From: Boswellia sacra
Taxonomy: Eukaryota > Streptophyta > Magnoliopsida > Sapindales > Burseraceae
NCBI GenBank assembly: GCA_013180625.2
Contig: SNVD02006168.1
Location: 180,230 to 244,229 of the forward strand
Length of the DNA: 64,000 bases
Direction of reading: 5' to 3'
The notes below the pieces were generated by a model. The model did not search any database. It was not told where the DNA came from and was given only the letters and a program-made list of their open reading frames with translations. The position numbers and the translations under genes were made by a program. Below, in pieces: positions 48,315 through 61,957 of the stretch (positions are counted from its first letter, which is position 1; the number at the start of each line of letters is the position of its first letter).

Positions 48315-48482
48315 GGACCACATCTCTTTGCTTCTACTGGGAGTGACCTCAGGCGTTATGGTCAGGAGAGCACTGTGTTTGCAGGATATCACTATGACAT
48401 TAAGTTTCTAAAAATTCATGGCAGAAGTAGATTTCCTGGTCTAAACATTTGGCTAAGGAATGGGCAAAAAGTTGAGGTGAAG
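48315..48482 (+). pseudogene. Captured 2-oxoglutarate dioxygenase exon, copy 2
   Basis: Same exon as 41892-42059, carried in the duplicated block, with the same missing donor. I see no substitution between the two exon copies. Confidence 0.75.
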
Positions 48483-51166
48483 TTTCTTTCCAAAACTAGT
48501 TGTTGATATTAGAAAAAGGAAAAGAAACAAAACAACTTCTCTATCAGGCCAAGTATAAGCGAGCTTCCTCTTCTCAGTAGCCATAATTTGGCCAAGTCTA
48601 AGTGAGTTCATTTTCTCGAGAGTGGTTAGCTTGACGTTATTTAAAGGGCATGGTTGAAGTAATTAATGATAGATTGGGGTGACGTTATATACACATATAT
48701 ATTGTGCTTTTAAATTAGCTAGCTATAATATTTTAATGATAAAGCTACTCTTCTTTGATGGACAATTCTAAACTTAAGATCATAAAAATGAGAAATTAAT
48801 TAATGAGTAACTACACGTTAATAGCTTATCAATTGTATGTATTTTTTAGGTTTGGCTAATTTTATATTAATTCAATTAATATATTCAATTAGTTATGATT
48901 TATTGATTAAGAATTTGTTGGTGATGTTAGGTGTTTAATTAGGGAATTGTGTGGCTGATGATTTATTGCTTGTTGTGGAAGACGTGGCGGAGGAGCGGGT
49001 GAGTCTTGCCAGGTTGATTTGTCAACTAAATTTTTTAATTTTATTTTGTAATATAAATTTTAAATCTAGTTTATGATTTCCTCGCATAAAATTTCATTTG
49101 CCTTTTGAATAGCTAATATAATTCTCTGAACCTAATATAATTCTCTGAACCTTTATGAAAATTAAGTATCAATGTTTTCGAATTAAGAGCGAGTCAATAA
49201 TCACAAAATTAAAGAAAAAAATATTATTATTCCGAAATGATGAACCAAATTATATAATATAAAATTTTAAATCTGCTTTATGATATCCCCACATAAAATA
49301 GAGTTTAATTAAGAGATAATTTTAATTTTTTTGGTTATTCATTTTTTAGTTGGATCTAGCTATTGCATATTTGAAGTCAATTTCAACAGTTTCAATAATT
49401 TTAAACATTCAAAACCATTGTTATTTTTGTTTTATAATTATTGAAATCAAGGAATACTTTGAATATTTTATTTTCAAAATATATCTTATTAAAATTTGTT
49501 TGTGTAGCTTTTTGAGAAATATTTTCCACGTTATCGAGTTTTTAATAGAGTAGATAGACAAAAAATGTTGATAAGTTAACTGAAAAGATAAAACCACCGA
49601 AAGCAAACCTAATCACAACCTTTTAGCATGAGGGCATTAACAATTAATTAGCATAAAGAAAGACGTAGATGAAGTCTTTTGAGTGTCTTGTCTTTGGATG
49701 CTAGACTCTTAAATTCAAAAAGAAAAAAAAGAAAAAAAGAAATGCATCTTTGAAACATTCCCAAAGCAAAGACAAACATTGAAAGCAACATTCTAACAAC
49801 TCCATACTTTAGCAGGGAGATGGTTATACATTTGCTAACTGTTTGAGCCATTAACTCAAAAACTACAAATTTTCCTAATTAGTAATCGCCAAAGATTCAG
49901 GATTTGTATCTTAGGCTGCTGAGTTCTTTGATTCTGATTGCACAAAAGGTACTGCAATCTGTTCAGAAGGCTTTATCCGCAATTTGTTTCAGAATTTGTC
50001 ATATTGGAATTCTTTCCTCTCTCAAGTTCGTACTTTAGTGCTTAAACCCATCTTTCATTCTATTATTTCACATGTTTCATAGGCGATCTTATCTTGTAAA
50101 TTGTAAATTATGTGTTGATAAGATGTAAATGTATGAATATTACATTGTATGCATGTTTGATTGTTTCATGTATTGTATGTTAATAAGATGTTAAAAACTA
50201 AATGACTTGTTTTCTTGTATACTTAGATTAACATTATGTGAATACATATATTTATCCAAATTTTTAAAATAGAAGTACTTAAAGAACAATACTTTTTTTT
50301 AACAATTTCATTCACTAACTAAAATCCATTCACCTTAAACAACCCATAACCAAAATCAATTCATCTAAATAGCCCATAATCTAGATTAATTGTCTTAAAT
50401 ACCCCTAGCCCAAATCAATTCCCATAGACACCCTATAACTCAAATCAATTCACCCAAACACCCTATAACCCAAATCAATCACATAAACAGCCATAACCCA
50501 AATCAATTCACATTAACACCCATAGCCCAAGTCAATTCAGCTAAACACCCCATAATCTAAATCAGTTGCCTTAAACACCCATAACCCATATCAATTCCCC
50601 TAAACACCCTTTATCCCAAATCAATTCCCTTAAACACCCTATAACCCAAATCAATTCATATGAACGCCCTAACCTAAATCAGTTCACCTAAACACCTCAT
50701 AACCTAAATCAATTCACCCTATAAACCTTTCTTATAATTTCTTCTCTTGTTTAGATTAAGGCCTCGTTAAGCAAGTTTTAGGATAATATAGGTTTTAAAT
50801 CTTAGATACCAAGTACTATTGTACCTAAGATTTAATTAGATATGTTAATCATTATATTAATTCATGCATTTAACCTTAGACCCATTCAAGAATTATTAAT
50901 AGAAATATGTTTTTTCACATAGGATGATGATGAAGATCATAATGTCTAATAATAATTCTTGAATTGTCCGGTTGGACAGTTTAAGAATGTATAAGTTTGT
51001 ATAGCAATTAGTATAATACCTCAGGTTTTGTTTCACTTGATGGATTTTCAGTGGCACTCTTTTTGTTCTCTGGGTACATATTAGATGAATGTGGTGTTTT
51101 ATAACATACACAAATCATTATATTCAAAGAAGGGAAAAAGTACAGATAGAATAAGTGTATTCATGG

Positions 51167-51652
51167 AGACTAGAGTGGGACGTGATGGTAGGGTAGTTGA
51201 TGATGAAAGCAATGAAATTATTGTAAGTATTGCAAATTAATAATTTATTTTAAGTTTAATTTTGAATCATTTTATTTATATGAATGCTTCTTTTGTAGAG
51301 CCAATTCACTGATCATCTATCTCAATTGCCTCAAGAAGAACAAACCAATGTGGCAAGGGATAAAATATTCACCAATATTTTGGGACCTGATGGTCATGGA
51401 TATGCTAAGACTTTTGGTCGTGGGCTATCACCATCAGATGTGAGATGCCAAAGTTCTACTCAGAATGAGGCGAAAAGGCAAGAGGAGATGAGTGCACTAA
51501 AATCTCAATATGTTGAATTGAAGAATGACTATGATGGTTTAAAGGTTGAGCATAACAATTTGAAGATCGAGCATGACACTTTGAAGGATGAACATAATAA
51601 TATGAAGGTACAATTTGAGCTAATGCAGTCATTCTTGCAATGTAATTTTTAG
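51167..51652 (+). pseudogene. Plant CACTA transposase relic, copy 2
   Basis: Duplicate of 44744-45229 with the identical 108-codon open part from 51326 and the same terminal TAG. Confidence 0.68.
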
Positions 51653-52551
51653 AATTTTGATGAGGAGATGCGCCAAACAAGGAGTGAACAGGTATAAAAG
51701 AAATTCTTAATCATACTTCTTAGAAAATTTAGTATTTGTAAGATAAATTATAAGTTTTATGTTTTTTATTGACAGGTTCACGATGCCTCTAGTGCGCATC
51801 GATTGCATTAACTTATGGTTAGTATTATTTATTGTGTATCGAGTATTTGGATTATGATTTGGAATTTACATTTAAATGGTTTTTCGGCTTTTACAGTGTA
51901 AGTTGGATACTTGAAATTGGTTATGAAATGGAATGATTTTTCAGTATGAATCAACTACTGGTTTGTTAATTATTATTATTCTAAATGGCCTGCTCATCAT
52001 GCTGATTTATATGTTTTCGAATTTTTGTGGAAATGCATTGAGTTAATGGGTTTTTTGCTGAGTGCTCTTATTTGCCTGTAAATTTTTGACAATGTTTGAA
52101 GCGTTAATGTTGGGCATTGAGGAATGTGATTGCAAGTGGGCTTGGTGATCCTTGAAGGGTATTTGTTGGAGATGATTGTCTGATTAACATATTCCTTAAT
52201 CATGCAATGATTGGACAAACTTAGCTTTAAATTGATTGATGATTGATCAACCTATTATCTTGTTTGTTTAAAGTTAAATTGATTTAAAAAGGATATTTAA
52301 TTGAAGGGTATTTTTCTGGTTTATCAACCTATTAAAGTTAGTTCAAAGTTGTTAAATCACTAATAATTGGAGAGAAATCTTGTGAGGATAGTAAAGACTC
52401 TGAACATGATGGATTTAATAATAGATTAATATGGTGGCAGTTCCTTGCTGAGTTGTTGTATTGATTGATATTCATTGATGGTTTTCTTTGCTGGTGTTGT
52501 TTCATTTCTTCATGATGTAGTTAGTTACTTTGTGATTTATGGAGATGATAG

Positions 52552-54399
52552 TGTTAGCCCTAAGGCTATATGATAATTTTGATGATAACAATACACATTG
52601 ATTCATTGAGATTTACTAATATATTTATTTATGTGCAAGAATAAGATTATTGAAATAATTATAAAATCAAGAAGGGGTTTATTAAAATGAAGTGTTGAAG
52701 CTTAGGAGAAGACTACATGTTAAAGGCATCAAAGTTTAAGTACAAGGTTTGATTCAAGGAATGTGACATATGAGCAATGTTTAATCAATTGGTCATATAT
52801 TTCTCTACAAATGCCCAAATTACATAATTCTTGAGCCTTTGGAAAGCTTACCCAATTTATAACATTTCATATGTTTTAAAGAAATTCAAATTTTAAGTGT
52901 AAGATCGTCCAAATCATCATGCAAGTTGAAAGACAAATGGAAGCAGCTGACATGAGCACCGAATACTCTTTTGGACATATTTTGAGCTAGAAAAATCAAA
53001 ATGACTTGATTCTTGTGGAATTAGAAAGATGACTTAATGGGGAACATTTCATATGTTTTGAAGAAATTCAAATTTCAAATGGAAGGTCGACATAATTGAC
53101 ATGCAATTCGGTGGACTGACACAGAGAAGAAAAATCAACTCACATGATCACCGAATAGTGTTTTGGGCCCTATACTTAAGATAGAGATTCCAAAATTCTT
53201 TTGAATCTTAATGTTTTGGAAATTATGTCAATATGATAGATCTTTTATGTTTTTGAAGAAATTTAAATTTCCAAACGAAAGGCTGACAGAATATCATCAA
53301 TTCACTGGACTGAACCACAGGAGGGGAAAAATTCCAAGTACATGAGCCCGAATGGTATTTTGGCCATATCTTGAGTACAGATATCCAAAATGACTTGATT
53401 ATTGATGAGTTGCGAAAGCTTATTCAAATGTGCTGAGCCTTTATGTTGTTGAAGGATTTTCAAATTTCAACGGAACATTGACAAAAAATGGCAGACAAGA
53501 TTACGGTTTTTATGGTGGGCAGAACATTTGGAGATGGTGTCTTCACTTGATTAAGTTCATCTCATTTGCCTATAAAAGGAGCCATTCTCCCATGCATTCA
53601 ACAAGTGCAAGAGAAGCATTTTATCAAGCAAAAAAGCAAGAGAAATATCAAGTCTAGAGAGCTTTTATATTATTTATCTACTCTTTGAAGAGAGTTATAC
53701 TTTTGTTGTAAAAATTATCTTTGTTCTTGTATTGTGGTGAGAGTGAGATATTATTGTAAAGGATAATAGTTATCCTTGAGAGAACTCTTGTTGTGTGTGT
53801 TAGCAAGAGTTGAGGAAGTTCCCTTGGTGAGATTGTTCATCAAGAAGAAGAACTACTTGGGTGTGGTTGTTATAAAGGGATTCGAAGGAACGTGGAATGG
53901 GTGAGGTTGTTCATCAAGTAGACCTCTTGGTGTGGTGTTATCAAGAGTTGAAGGAAGTTGCCTTGGTGAGGTTGTTCATCAAGAAGAACTCTTGGTGTGG
54001 TGTAATCAAGAGTTGGAAGAAAAAGTCTTGGTGAGGTTGTTCATCAAGCAAGTTGTAAAGATTTTAACAACTTAGTGGAAAGCTTAGCTCGTGGAGCTAG
54101 GAGCCCGTGGACGTAGGCAAGGTTTGCCGAACCACGTACATCGAGTTTGCACTCTCCTATCCCTATCCTCTTTACATTTACTTGCACTTATGATTGTTCT
54201 TTATTGCCATTCTCTTGATTGCCTTCTATTTTCATCTTCTTCATCCTTATCCTCAAAAGAAAGGAGTTTTTTTAAAATTTTGATCTTTTCAAGAAAAGTT
54301 TTCTATTCCGTTATTGATAAATAAACCCAATCACCCCCCCCCCCCCCCACCCCCCCCCCCCCCCCCCCCCCCTCTTGGGTTGCATCTACCGCGTCAACA
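52552..54399 (+). repeat. 5' LTR of element C
   Basis: TATA box TATAAAA at 53571-53577, degraded copies of the 65-bp repeat at 53790-54045, and a C15-A-C23 run at 54334-54372 close to the end. From about 53150 onward it carries many small indels relative to the other family LTRs, unlike its first 600 bases. Confidence 0.88.
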
Positions 54400-54454
54400 A
54401 GTGGTATCAGAGCAAGGTTGCTCTTTTTTTTTAAATCTTAACCGATTTTGAGCT

Positions 54455-57400
54455 ATGGCAACTTTTAATTCAACTTCATATGTTGAGGGGCTTTCTATCT
54501 CTAGACCTCCATTTTTTAATGGAGGTGATTACTCTTATTGGAAAACGAGAATGAGTATTTTCTTGAAATCTTTTGATTATGATTTATGGTCTATTGTTTT
54601 GGAAGGACCTTTTGTTCCTACCAAAATTGAAAATGGAGAAAGCATGCTTAAAGAACCTAAAGAGTGTAGTGAAGATGATAAAAAGAAATTGAGTTTGAAT
54701 GCTAAAGCTATGAATGTGTTGTATTGTGCTCTAGATAGAAATGAGTTTAATAGAATATCTACTTGTTCTACGGCACAAGAAATATGGCACACACTTGAAG
54801 AAACTCATGAAGGAACTAGTCAAGTTAAAGAATCCAAAATTAGTATACTGGTTCATAGTTATGAGCTTTTAAGATGAAATCGGATGAATCAATTTCTGAA
54901 ATGTTTACTAGATTTACGGATATTATTAATAGTTTGAAATCTCTTGGTAAATCTTATTCCAATGTTGAAATGGTGAGAAAGATTCTTAGGTGTCTACCAA
55001 AATCTTGGGAGCCAAAGGTGACGGCAATTCAAGAAGCAATGGACCTCATTAAATTACCATTAGAAGAACTTATGGGTTCTCTTATGACTCATAAAATCAC
55101 CTTGAAGGAGAATGAAGAAGATTTCAAGAAAAAGAAAAATATCGCTTTCAAATCTTCAACAAAAGAAGATGATGAGTCCGATGATGAAGGAGATGATGAA
55201 GATCTTGCATTTATCACAAGAAAGCTAAAAAGGATGATTAGAAGAAACCAAGGATTCAAGAAGAACTCTAGAAGGGAGTACAAAGGGCCAAGCTCAAAGC
55301 AAGATAAGAAAAATGATCAAGTCATTTGCTATGAGTGCAAGAAACCGGGACATGTAAAGTTGGATTGTCCTTACTTCAAAAGTCAAAACAAGAAATCCAA
55401 AGCAATGAAAGCCACAAATTGGGATGATAGTGGAGCTAGCTCTACCGAAGAAGAAGATTGCGAAGTGGCAAACATGTGCTTCATGGCTTTAAGTGACGAT
55501 GAGGTAAGTATTCTAAACAATGATCCTAAACTTTCATATGATGAATTACTTGAAGCATTCCAAAATTTACATGTGCAAATTGATAAGAAAAACTCAAAAA
55601 TCAATGCTTTCAAAAAGAAGTCAAAAATCATGTTATCTCAATTAGAAGAATTGGTGGAAATAAATGAAGCTTTAGAAAATGAAAATGAAATTTTAAAGCA
55701 AAAAGATTTTGAAAGTTTGGAAAGTCAAATATATTTTTTAAAAAATGAAAATGAGATTTTAAAACAAAAGGATTTTGATAAATTAGAGAAAGAAAATGTT
55801 ATTTTGAAAAAAGAAAATAATGACTTAAGAAATATTGTTGATAGTTTTACAAAAAAGCACAAAAAATTTGAATTCTATGTTACAAAACCAAAGGTGTGTT
55901 TTTGATAAAAGAGGCTTAGGATATAAAACTCATAAAAATCAAAAGTATTTTAAAAATTATTTTGATCATGCATCTTTTAGGAATAATCCTAATCATTCAT
56001 GTACTTATTGTGGAAGAAAAGGACACAATATGCATTCTTGCTCCATTAAAAGAAATCCTAATTTGAAACAAATATGGGTTTCAAAAAGTATCATAACTAA
56101 CCCCCAAGGACCCAAGAACTTTTGGGTACCAAAAAGTTACTCCTTGAATGTTGATTGTAGAGACAAAAGAGTGGCAAACACAAGTGGTACTTAGATAGTG
56201 GATGCTCAAGGCATATGACCGGAGATGCCTCCAAATTTTCAAGATTAATCATGAAGAAAGGAGGATATGTGACCTTCGGTGATAATGCCAAAGGAAGTGT
56301 AATCGGACATGGTGATATGGGTAACCCTTCTTCACCTATTATTAAAGATGTTTTGCTTGTTTATGGTTTAAAACATGATTTGATTAGTATTAGTCAATTG
56401 TGTGATAAGGGATATTTTGTTACTTTTGAGCCTAATAGATGTGTGATTAAGGATGTTAGTAACAATAAGACATTATTTGTTGGTAATAGATTTGGTAATA
56501 TTTATACAATTGATATTGATGTTAATGATCATGTAGAAAATTGTTTCATTGTTAATCATGATGCTTGGTTATGGCATAGAAGGTTAGGTCATGCTAGCAT
56601 GGACACAATTTCAAAAATTTCTAAAACTGATTTAGTTGATGGTCTTCCAAAAATAAAATTTGAAAAGGATAAGATTTGTTATGCTTGTCAATTTGGAAAA
56701 AAGTGAGAACTTCTTTTAAACAAAAGAAATTTATTTCAACAAATAAACCTTTACAATTACTTCATTTGGATTTATTTGAACCATCAAGAACTCAAAGTCT
56801 TGGTGGAAAGTATTATGTTTTTGTTATTGTGGATGATTATTCAAGATTCACTTGGGTGTTATTCTTGAAAACTAAAAATGAGGCCATACAAGCTTTTCAA
56901 AATTTACAAAAAGAGTCCAAAATCAAAAAGGGCATTCTATTGTATCCATTAGAAGTGATCATGGTGGTGAAGTAGACAATGTCGCGTTTGAAAATCTGTG
57001 TGGTGAAAATGGTTTTGAACATAATTTTTCCGCACCTAGAACTCCACAACAAAATGGTGTTGTTGAGAGGAAAAATAGGACTATCCAAGAAATGGCTAGG
57101 ACCATGTTGCTTGAAAATAATTTGCCAAAATATTTTTGGCCGAAGCCGTTAATACCGCATGCTTTATAATCAATAGAGTCCATGTTAGAGCTTTAATAAA
57201 GAAAACTCCTTATGAACTTTGGAAAGGAAGAAAACCCAACATTGGATTTTTTAAAGTTTTTGGATGTAAATGTTTTATTTTAAACACCAAGGATAACCTT
57301 GGAAAATTTGATGCAAAAGCCGATGTTGGAATTTTTGTTGGCTACTCCAACCATAGTAAAGCATATAGAGTTTTTAACAAAAAGACTCTTACTATTGAAG

Positions 57401-58590
57401 AATCTATGCATGTTGAATTTGATGAAACTAATGTGATTTCTTCAAAGAATTTAGATGATGATATTGTTGAAGTAGAAAGGCAAATCAAGGAATCAAGGCT
57501 TGATGAAAAGAGTCAAGATGATTTACAACTTCAACAAGAAAAGCTTGAGAAAGTAAATGATTCTTCCCAAGAATTACCAAAGGAATTGAGGTATGCAAAA
57601 GCTCACCCTAAAGATCTTATTATTGGTGAACCATCACAAGGTATGAGAACTAGATCTTCTTTTAGAAACTTTTGTAATCATTTTGCATTTGTCTCTCAAT
57701 TTGAACCAAAAACTTTTTAAAGAAGCCGAAAATGACGAAAGTTGGATTTTGGCTATGCAAGAAGAATTGAACCAATTTGAAAGAAATCAAGTTTGGGAAT
57801 TAGTCCCTAGACCCAAAAATCATTCTATTATAGGCACTAAATGGATTTTTAGAAATAAAGTAGATGAAAATGGCACCATTATTAGAAACAAAGCTAGACT
57901 TGTTGCTCAAGGATACAATCAAGAAGAAGGTATTGATTATGAGGAAACTTTTGCACCGGTTGCTAGATTAGAATCCATTAGAATGCTGTGTGCATTTGCA
58001 TGTTATAAAAATTTTACATTATACCAAATGGATGTCAAAAGTGCATTTTTAAATGGTTACATTATGGAGGAAGTATATGTAGAGCAACCTCTTGGTTTTC
58101 AAAATCATGATTTTCCAAACCATGTTTTCAAACTCAAAAAGGCACTTTATGGCTTGAAACAAGCACCAAGAGCATGGTATGATAGATTGAGCAAATTTCT
58201 CATTGATAATGGTTTCGAAATGAAAAAAGTTGATACTACTCTTTTTGTTAAAACAAAAATGATGATTTATTAATTGTTCAAATCTATGTTGATGATATTA
58301 TATTTGGTGCTACTAATGTCTCTATGTGTGAGGAATTTTCTAAGTGCATGCAACAAGAATTTGAAATGAGCTTAATGGGAGAATTAAATTTCTTCCTTGG
58401 ACTTCAAATCAAGCAATCAATAGATGGGATCTTCATTAATCAAGCTAAATACACAAGAGATCTTCTCAAGAAGTTTGGAATGGATAATTCAAGGACATAT
58501 AACACACCTATGGGTACATTAACCAAGCTTGACAAAAATGAGAACGGAAAAGATGTTGAGGTAACAAAATATCGAGGTATGATTGGCTCT
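54455..58590 (+). pseudogene. Element C gag-protease-integrase-RT with many single-base frameshifts
   Basis: Gag starts at ATG 54455. It includes an acidic/Lys stretch, zinc knuckle 1 (CYECKKPGHVKLDC, 55328-55369), a coiled coil (55560-55850), and zinc knuckle 2 (CTYCGRKGHNMHSC, 56000-56041). Protease MTGDASKF starts at 56215; integrase parts run 56676-57720 (RTPQQNGVVERKNRT near 57040); RT from 57720 includes [15 protein letters not shown] and [15 protein letters not shown]. Frame breaks occur near 54870, 55850, 56180, 56700, 56930, 57135, 57700 and 58255, several in A, T or G runs. The lineage is Sirevirus-like by Gag layout, RT wording and long LTR. Confidence 0.88.
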
Positions 58591-60000
58591 TGTGTTGCGT
58601 TCGAAACTAGCAAGTATACTAGTCGCACAAGTAATAAAATGATGCGTAAGATATCGTTCCCACGAGGATTGATTCTAATTGAATTTGTTATTCGAAAGTA
58701 AAAACAGAATAAATGGGGGGTTTTGTTGGTTGATTAACTAAACTTAATGCAAAGGCAAAAGAAGAATAACATAATGCAAATTTAAACGGATTGAAAAATC
58801 AATGAGGGAAACCTGGTTAAGGGATCCTTCTCTACCACAAGATATGGATTTGCGAATTAATTGTAGAATTGTCATCCAATTACACCATTGAAATTATCAA
58901 CCGTAGATAACAACAAGCTCTGTTATCCCACTCTTTCCTTACTTTGTTGTTAAACAAAACAGGCTCTTTATTTAATCTCTATCCATTAAACACCTAGAAC
59001 AAGCTCTCTAAATTTAATTCAATGGATGCATTACGATAAGAAAGATAGGTTGATCTAAGCACTAAACACATAAGCTCGGATTATTTAACTTAGGTTGTAT
59101 TCTCCAATTGCAATCTCTGATCACAATTTTGCTACTAAGGATTAGAAATTCAAGACAATTACGGATCAAGATTTCTAGTCTATCAATAGACAATATCCAG
59201 ATTATATTCAGTTGGCCACCCAAATACAATCCAGCAAGCAATCATAAGCATTAAACATGGGAAAATACAAGCAACTTCAATTAGAGAATTGGATAACAAT
59301 TCCTTGCACAATCAATTCACAAAACCATATCAAGGGCTTTGAAATCACCCTCAACCAATTCAGATTTAGTTACATATAGTCAGACAGAACACAAATACAA
59401 TAGAATATGGAGACATTCCAGAAAATGAGAGGAAAAGGGAAAACTTAGCAAATTTGATGAAATCTATTAAGATTTGTAGTTCTTACTCTTTCCAAGCCTT
59501 CAATCTCCTTCAAGAACTCCAAGAGATGAGAGAAATCCAAAGATGCAGCCTCCTCCACGTTCTCCCCTCTTCAAGTTATGAAAATAAAACCCTAAAATTT
59601 GTTTAAATACTCTGCTACAGTGACTTGCTACAGTGCCCCGTATTATACATGCTACAGTTACTTGTGGAATTATATTTCTATACATCTCACACTGTTTTGA
59701 TTACAACTTTTGGTACACTGAATGGATTTATACACCGTAAATTTCTCCAGAAAATAGACTTCGAGAGCTTTCCAACGGTATATAACATGTCGTCGGGTTC
59801 ATTGTATATCAATACAATTAAATCCGAGAAGATCACTGACTAGCAGAAGTGAAAATGAAGGGTTTTACGCCATTTTTGTGCAAGTTGCTCCAAAACTCCT
59901 ACAAACATCAAAACCACACAAAAACATAAAAATACCAAGTAATATAGCAAAGAACCATGGACGAATTGATATGAAAATGATATATAAATAGACACTTATC
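58591..60000 (-). repeat. LTR of element D (minus orientation) inserted in element C
   Basis: Plus-strand ends TGTGTTGCGTTCG and GACACTTATCA; on the minus strand it starts TGATAAGTGTC and ends GCAACACA, so TG...CA. The adjoining 60001-60012 (AATTCCCCCACA) is a polypurine tract on the minus strand, which makes this the 3' LTR of a minus-strand element. A GCTACAGT phrase is repeated three times near 59612-59660. The other LTR is not in the window. The lineage is not recognised. Confidence 0.7.
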
Positions 60001-61957
60001 AAATTCCCCCACACTTATACTTTGCTAGTCCTCGAGCAACTACGACAATGTGAAATAAAACTAAACCGAAACAGAATCAACAAAAAATTAAAACACACAA
60101 ATGCTTCATCTTGCAAATAGGCCTCAAAGATTGTACTTATTATAACCCAAGGAATACTTCAAAATAATGCACTTGATCAAGAATTTTATCTCAAAAATTA
60201 GTTTCGCTTCACTTCAATTCCTCAAGTGTGTGTGTGTAGAGCAATTCTCACCTAATCACTTGTAACCCAGATGAGTTTATGCATAAAAATGAATCATATT
60301 TAATATTGAAGATGTGTGTATAAATGAACTCCATAGGCCTGCTTTTCAAGTCACTCTCCACTAATGTGGACATTCACAACACCAAGGATCAAGTAGGACT
60401 TTATTAAGCTTGTAACGTTTGGCTTGGGTGAAGGTATGATAAAGGAGAATACTTTGGCTCAAATCACCCACAAACACATAAATCATTCAAGACTATGTAG
60501 AGCTCAACCCTATAACATAACTTCATTTCAATACTCCCCCAAACTTATTTAGAACACTCAATCTTTTTTTTTCTTTTTTTCTTTTCTTTTTCTTTTTTTT
60601 TTTAGAAAATAAAAGAAACTACACCCCCACACTTTGTTGTTTCATTCTTTTTAAGAACACCCAAGGGTATAGATATCTTTTTCTTCTATTTTTTTTTAAC
60701 TGCAATTCCCCTCCCCCACACTTAAACAACACATTGTCCTCAATGTTTAAGTACGTGGAAGATAAGTACAGATTGTTTTTTTTTCTCTCTCTCTCTTTTT
60801 TTTTTTTACAAACATAATAAAACTCACTTGCATTGCTCATGGCACAATCCAACCTCCTCTAACTTCCCAAAACCATAACATAGCTTAGAATTTAATTGTG
60901 AATGATTTACATGCTCATAAGTAAGGGATAAACTGTTTGGAACAAATTCATTTTAGGTTAGGAAATCTTTTAGTGAGTTAACAAAGAAAAAGGCTTACAG
61001 AGGCTCAAAGGGTAACTAGGGATCAATTTCAGTCAAGGTTGGCTATTAAGGCTCAAACGGTCCAAAGATGGCCTAAATCATTTCCCCAATGTTGCACAGT
61101 CTAGGATTTCGCCTCGATTGACCATCAAACAAGTTCTAGAATTCATTGAAATCTGAAGAAACATTTAAATTACATAAACTTTCTCTAAGTGAACAAATAA
61201 CTCAGTGATAATAGCTCAGTGCTCAATGTTGCGCAAGGAATCAAAAGCAAAGCGACAACCAATAAACATTTCAAGCACACAGATCCATGCATCATTTATC
61301 ATTTTCCAAGAGTTATTCTTAATTCAATCATTATCTTATCATCTACCCACAAAATGCAAGAAAAGAGGTACGTGGCGTTGTTACACCTGAGTCAAGATTG
61401 TATATTTCAACAATCCTTAGGACCAGTAGCCCGCAGACTTAAGGTTTCTAGCCTATATACCTTGATTATGAAAGAACAAAACAAGAAACAAGACACTTCA
61501 AACAACATGAAATAAACAAACTACAGATTTATTGAGAGAGAATGCGTTTCAAGAGTTAAGAAAAACCCATATTCTGCCATTCTCAGGTTTTTCCACAATG
61601 TTTTTTTTTCGAATCGAAACTGATAAAGACAAAAACACACAACTCTAAATTACATAAAACTAAAACTTACTCAGAAAATAATAAAGTCCAACAAATCAGC
61701 AAACACAAACAAGTCAGTTAGAATGGGTTTAAAAAGTTTAGAAGTTAGCCTCCTTATTCAGCCATTATGGATTAAAGAAATCCAGAATGCGTTTCAAGAG
61801 AACTTGAAATTTTAAAGCCACCACTCTAAAAGCCAAGATTAGAAAATATACCTGGGGCGAAAGAATAACCTGTAAAAGCTCTAAGAAATAACATGAACTC
61901 TCAATAAACACAATAAAAAGAAAGCAAACAAAAACAAAGCAAACCAGCAGATAGAGA
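60001..61957. other. Non-coding interior next to element D's LTR
   Basis: Starts with the polypurine complement. Polypyrimidine runs at about 60565-60603 and 60774-60808. No gag or pol homology is found on either strand, which would suit a large non-coding (LARD-like) element; this is inference because the second LTR is not visible. Confidence 0.45.

Larger units (their letters stand above)
47884..52616. repeat. Large near-identical direct repeat, copy 2
   Basis: Second copy of 41461-46193, offset 6423. The dioxygenase exon recurs at 48315-48482, the minisatellite at 50308-50733 and the transposase relic at 51167-51652. Open frames are residue-identical between the copies. Confidence 0.93.
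52552..58590 (+). mobile_element. Sirevirus-like copia element C, plus strand, interrupted in RNase H
   Basis: 5' LTR 52552-54399, primer-binding site TGGTATCAGAGC at 54402-54413, then gag-pol to 58590 where the reading (KYRGMIGS, beginning of the RNase H-proximal region) is cut by the LTR of element D. It is the fullest member of the family in the window: it keeps both zinc knuckles and the reverse transcriptase that A and B lack. Its 3' end lies beyond element D and outside the window. Confidence 0.9.

Noticed and set aside
60565..60808. Functional polypyrimidine element
   Set aside because: Simple T/C-rich runs are common in plant intergenic DNA; nothing nearby gives them a role.
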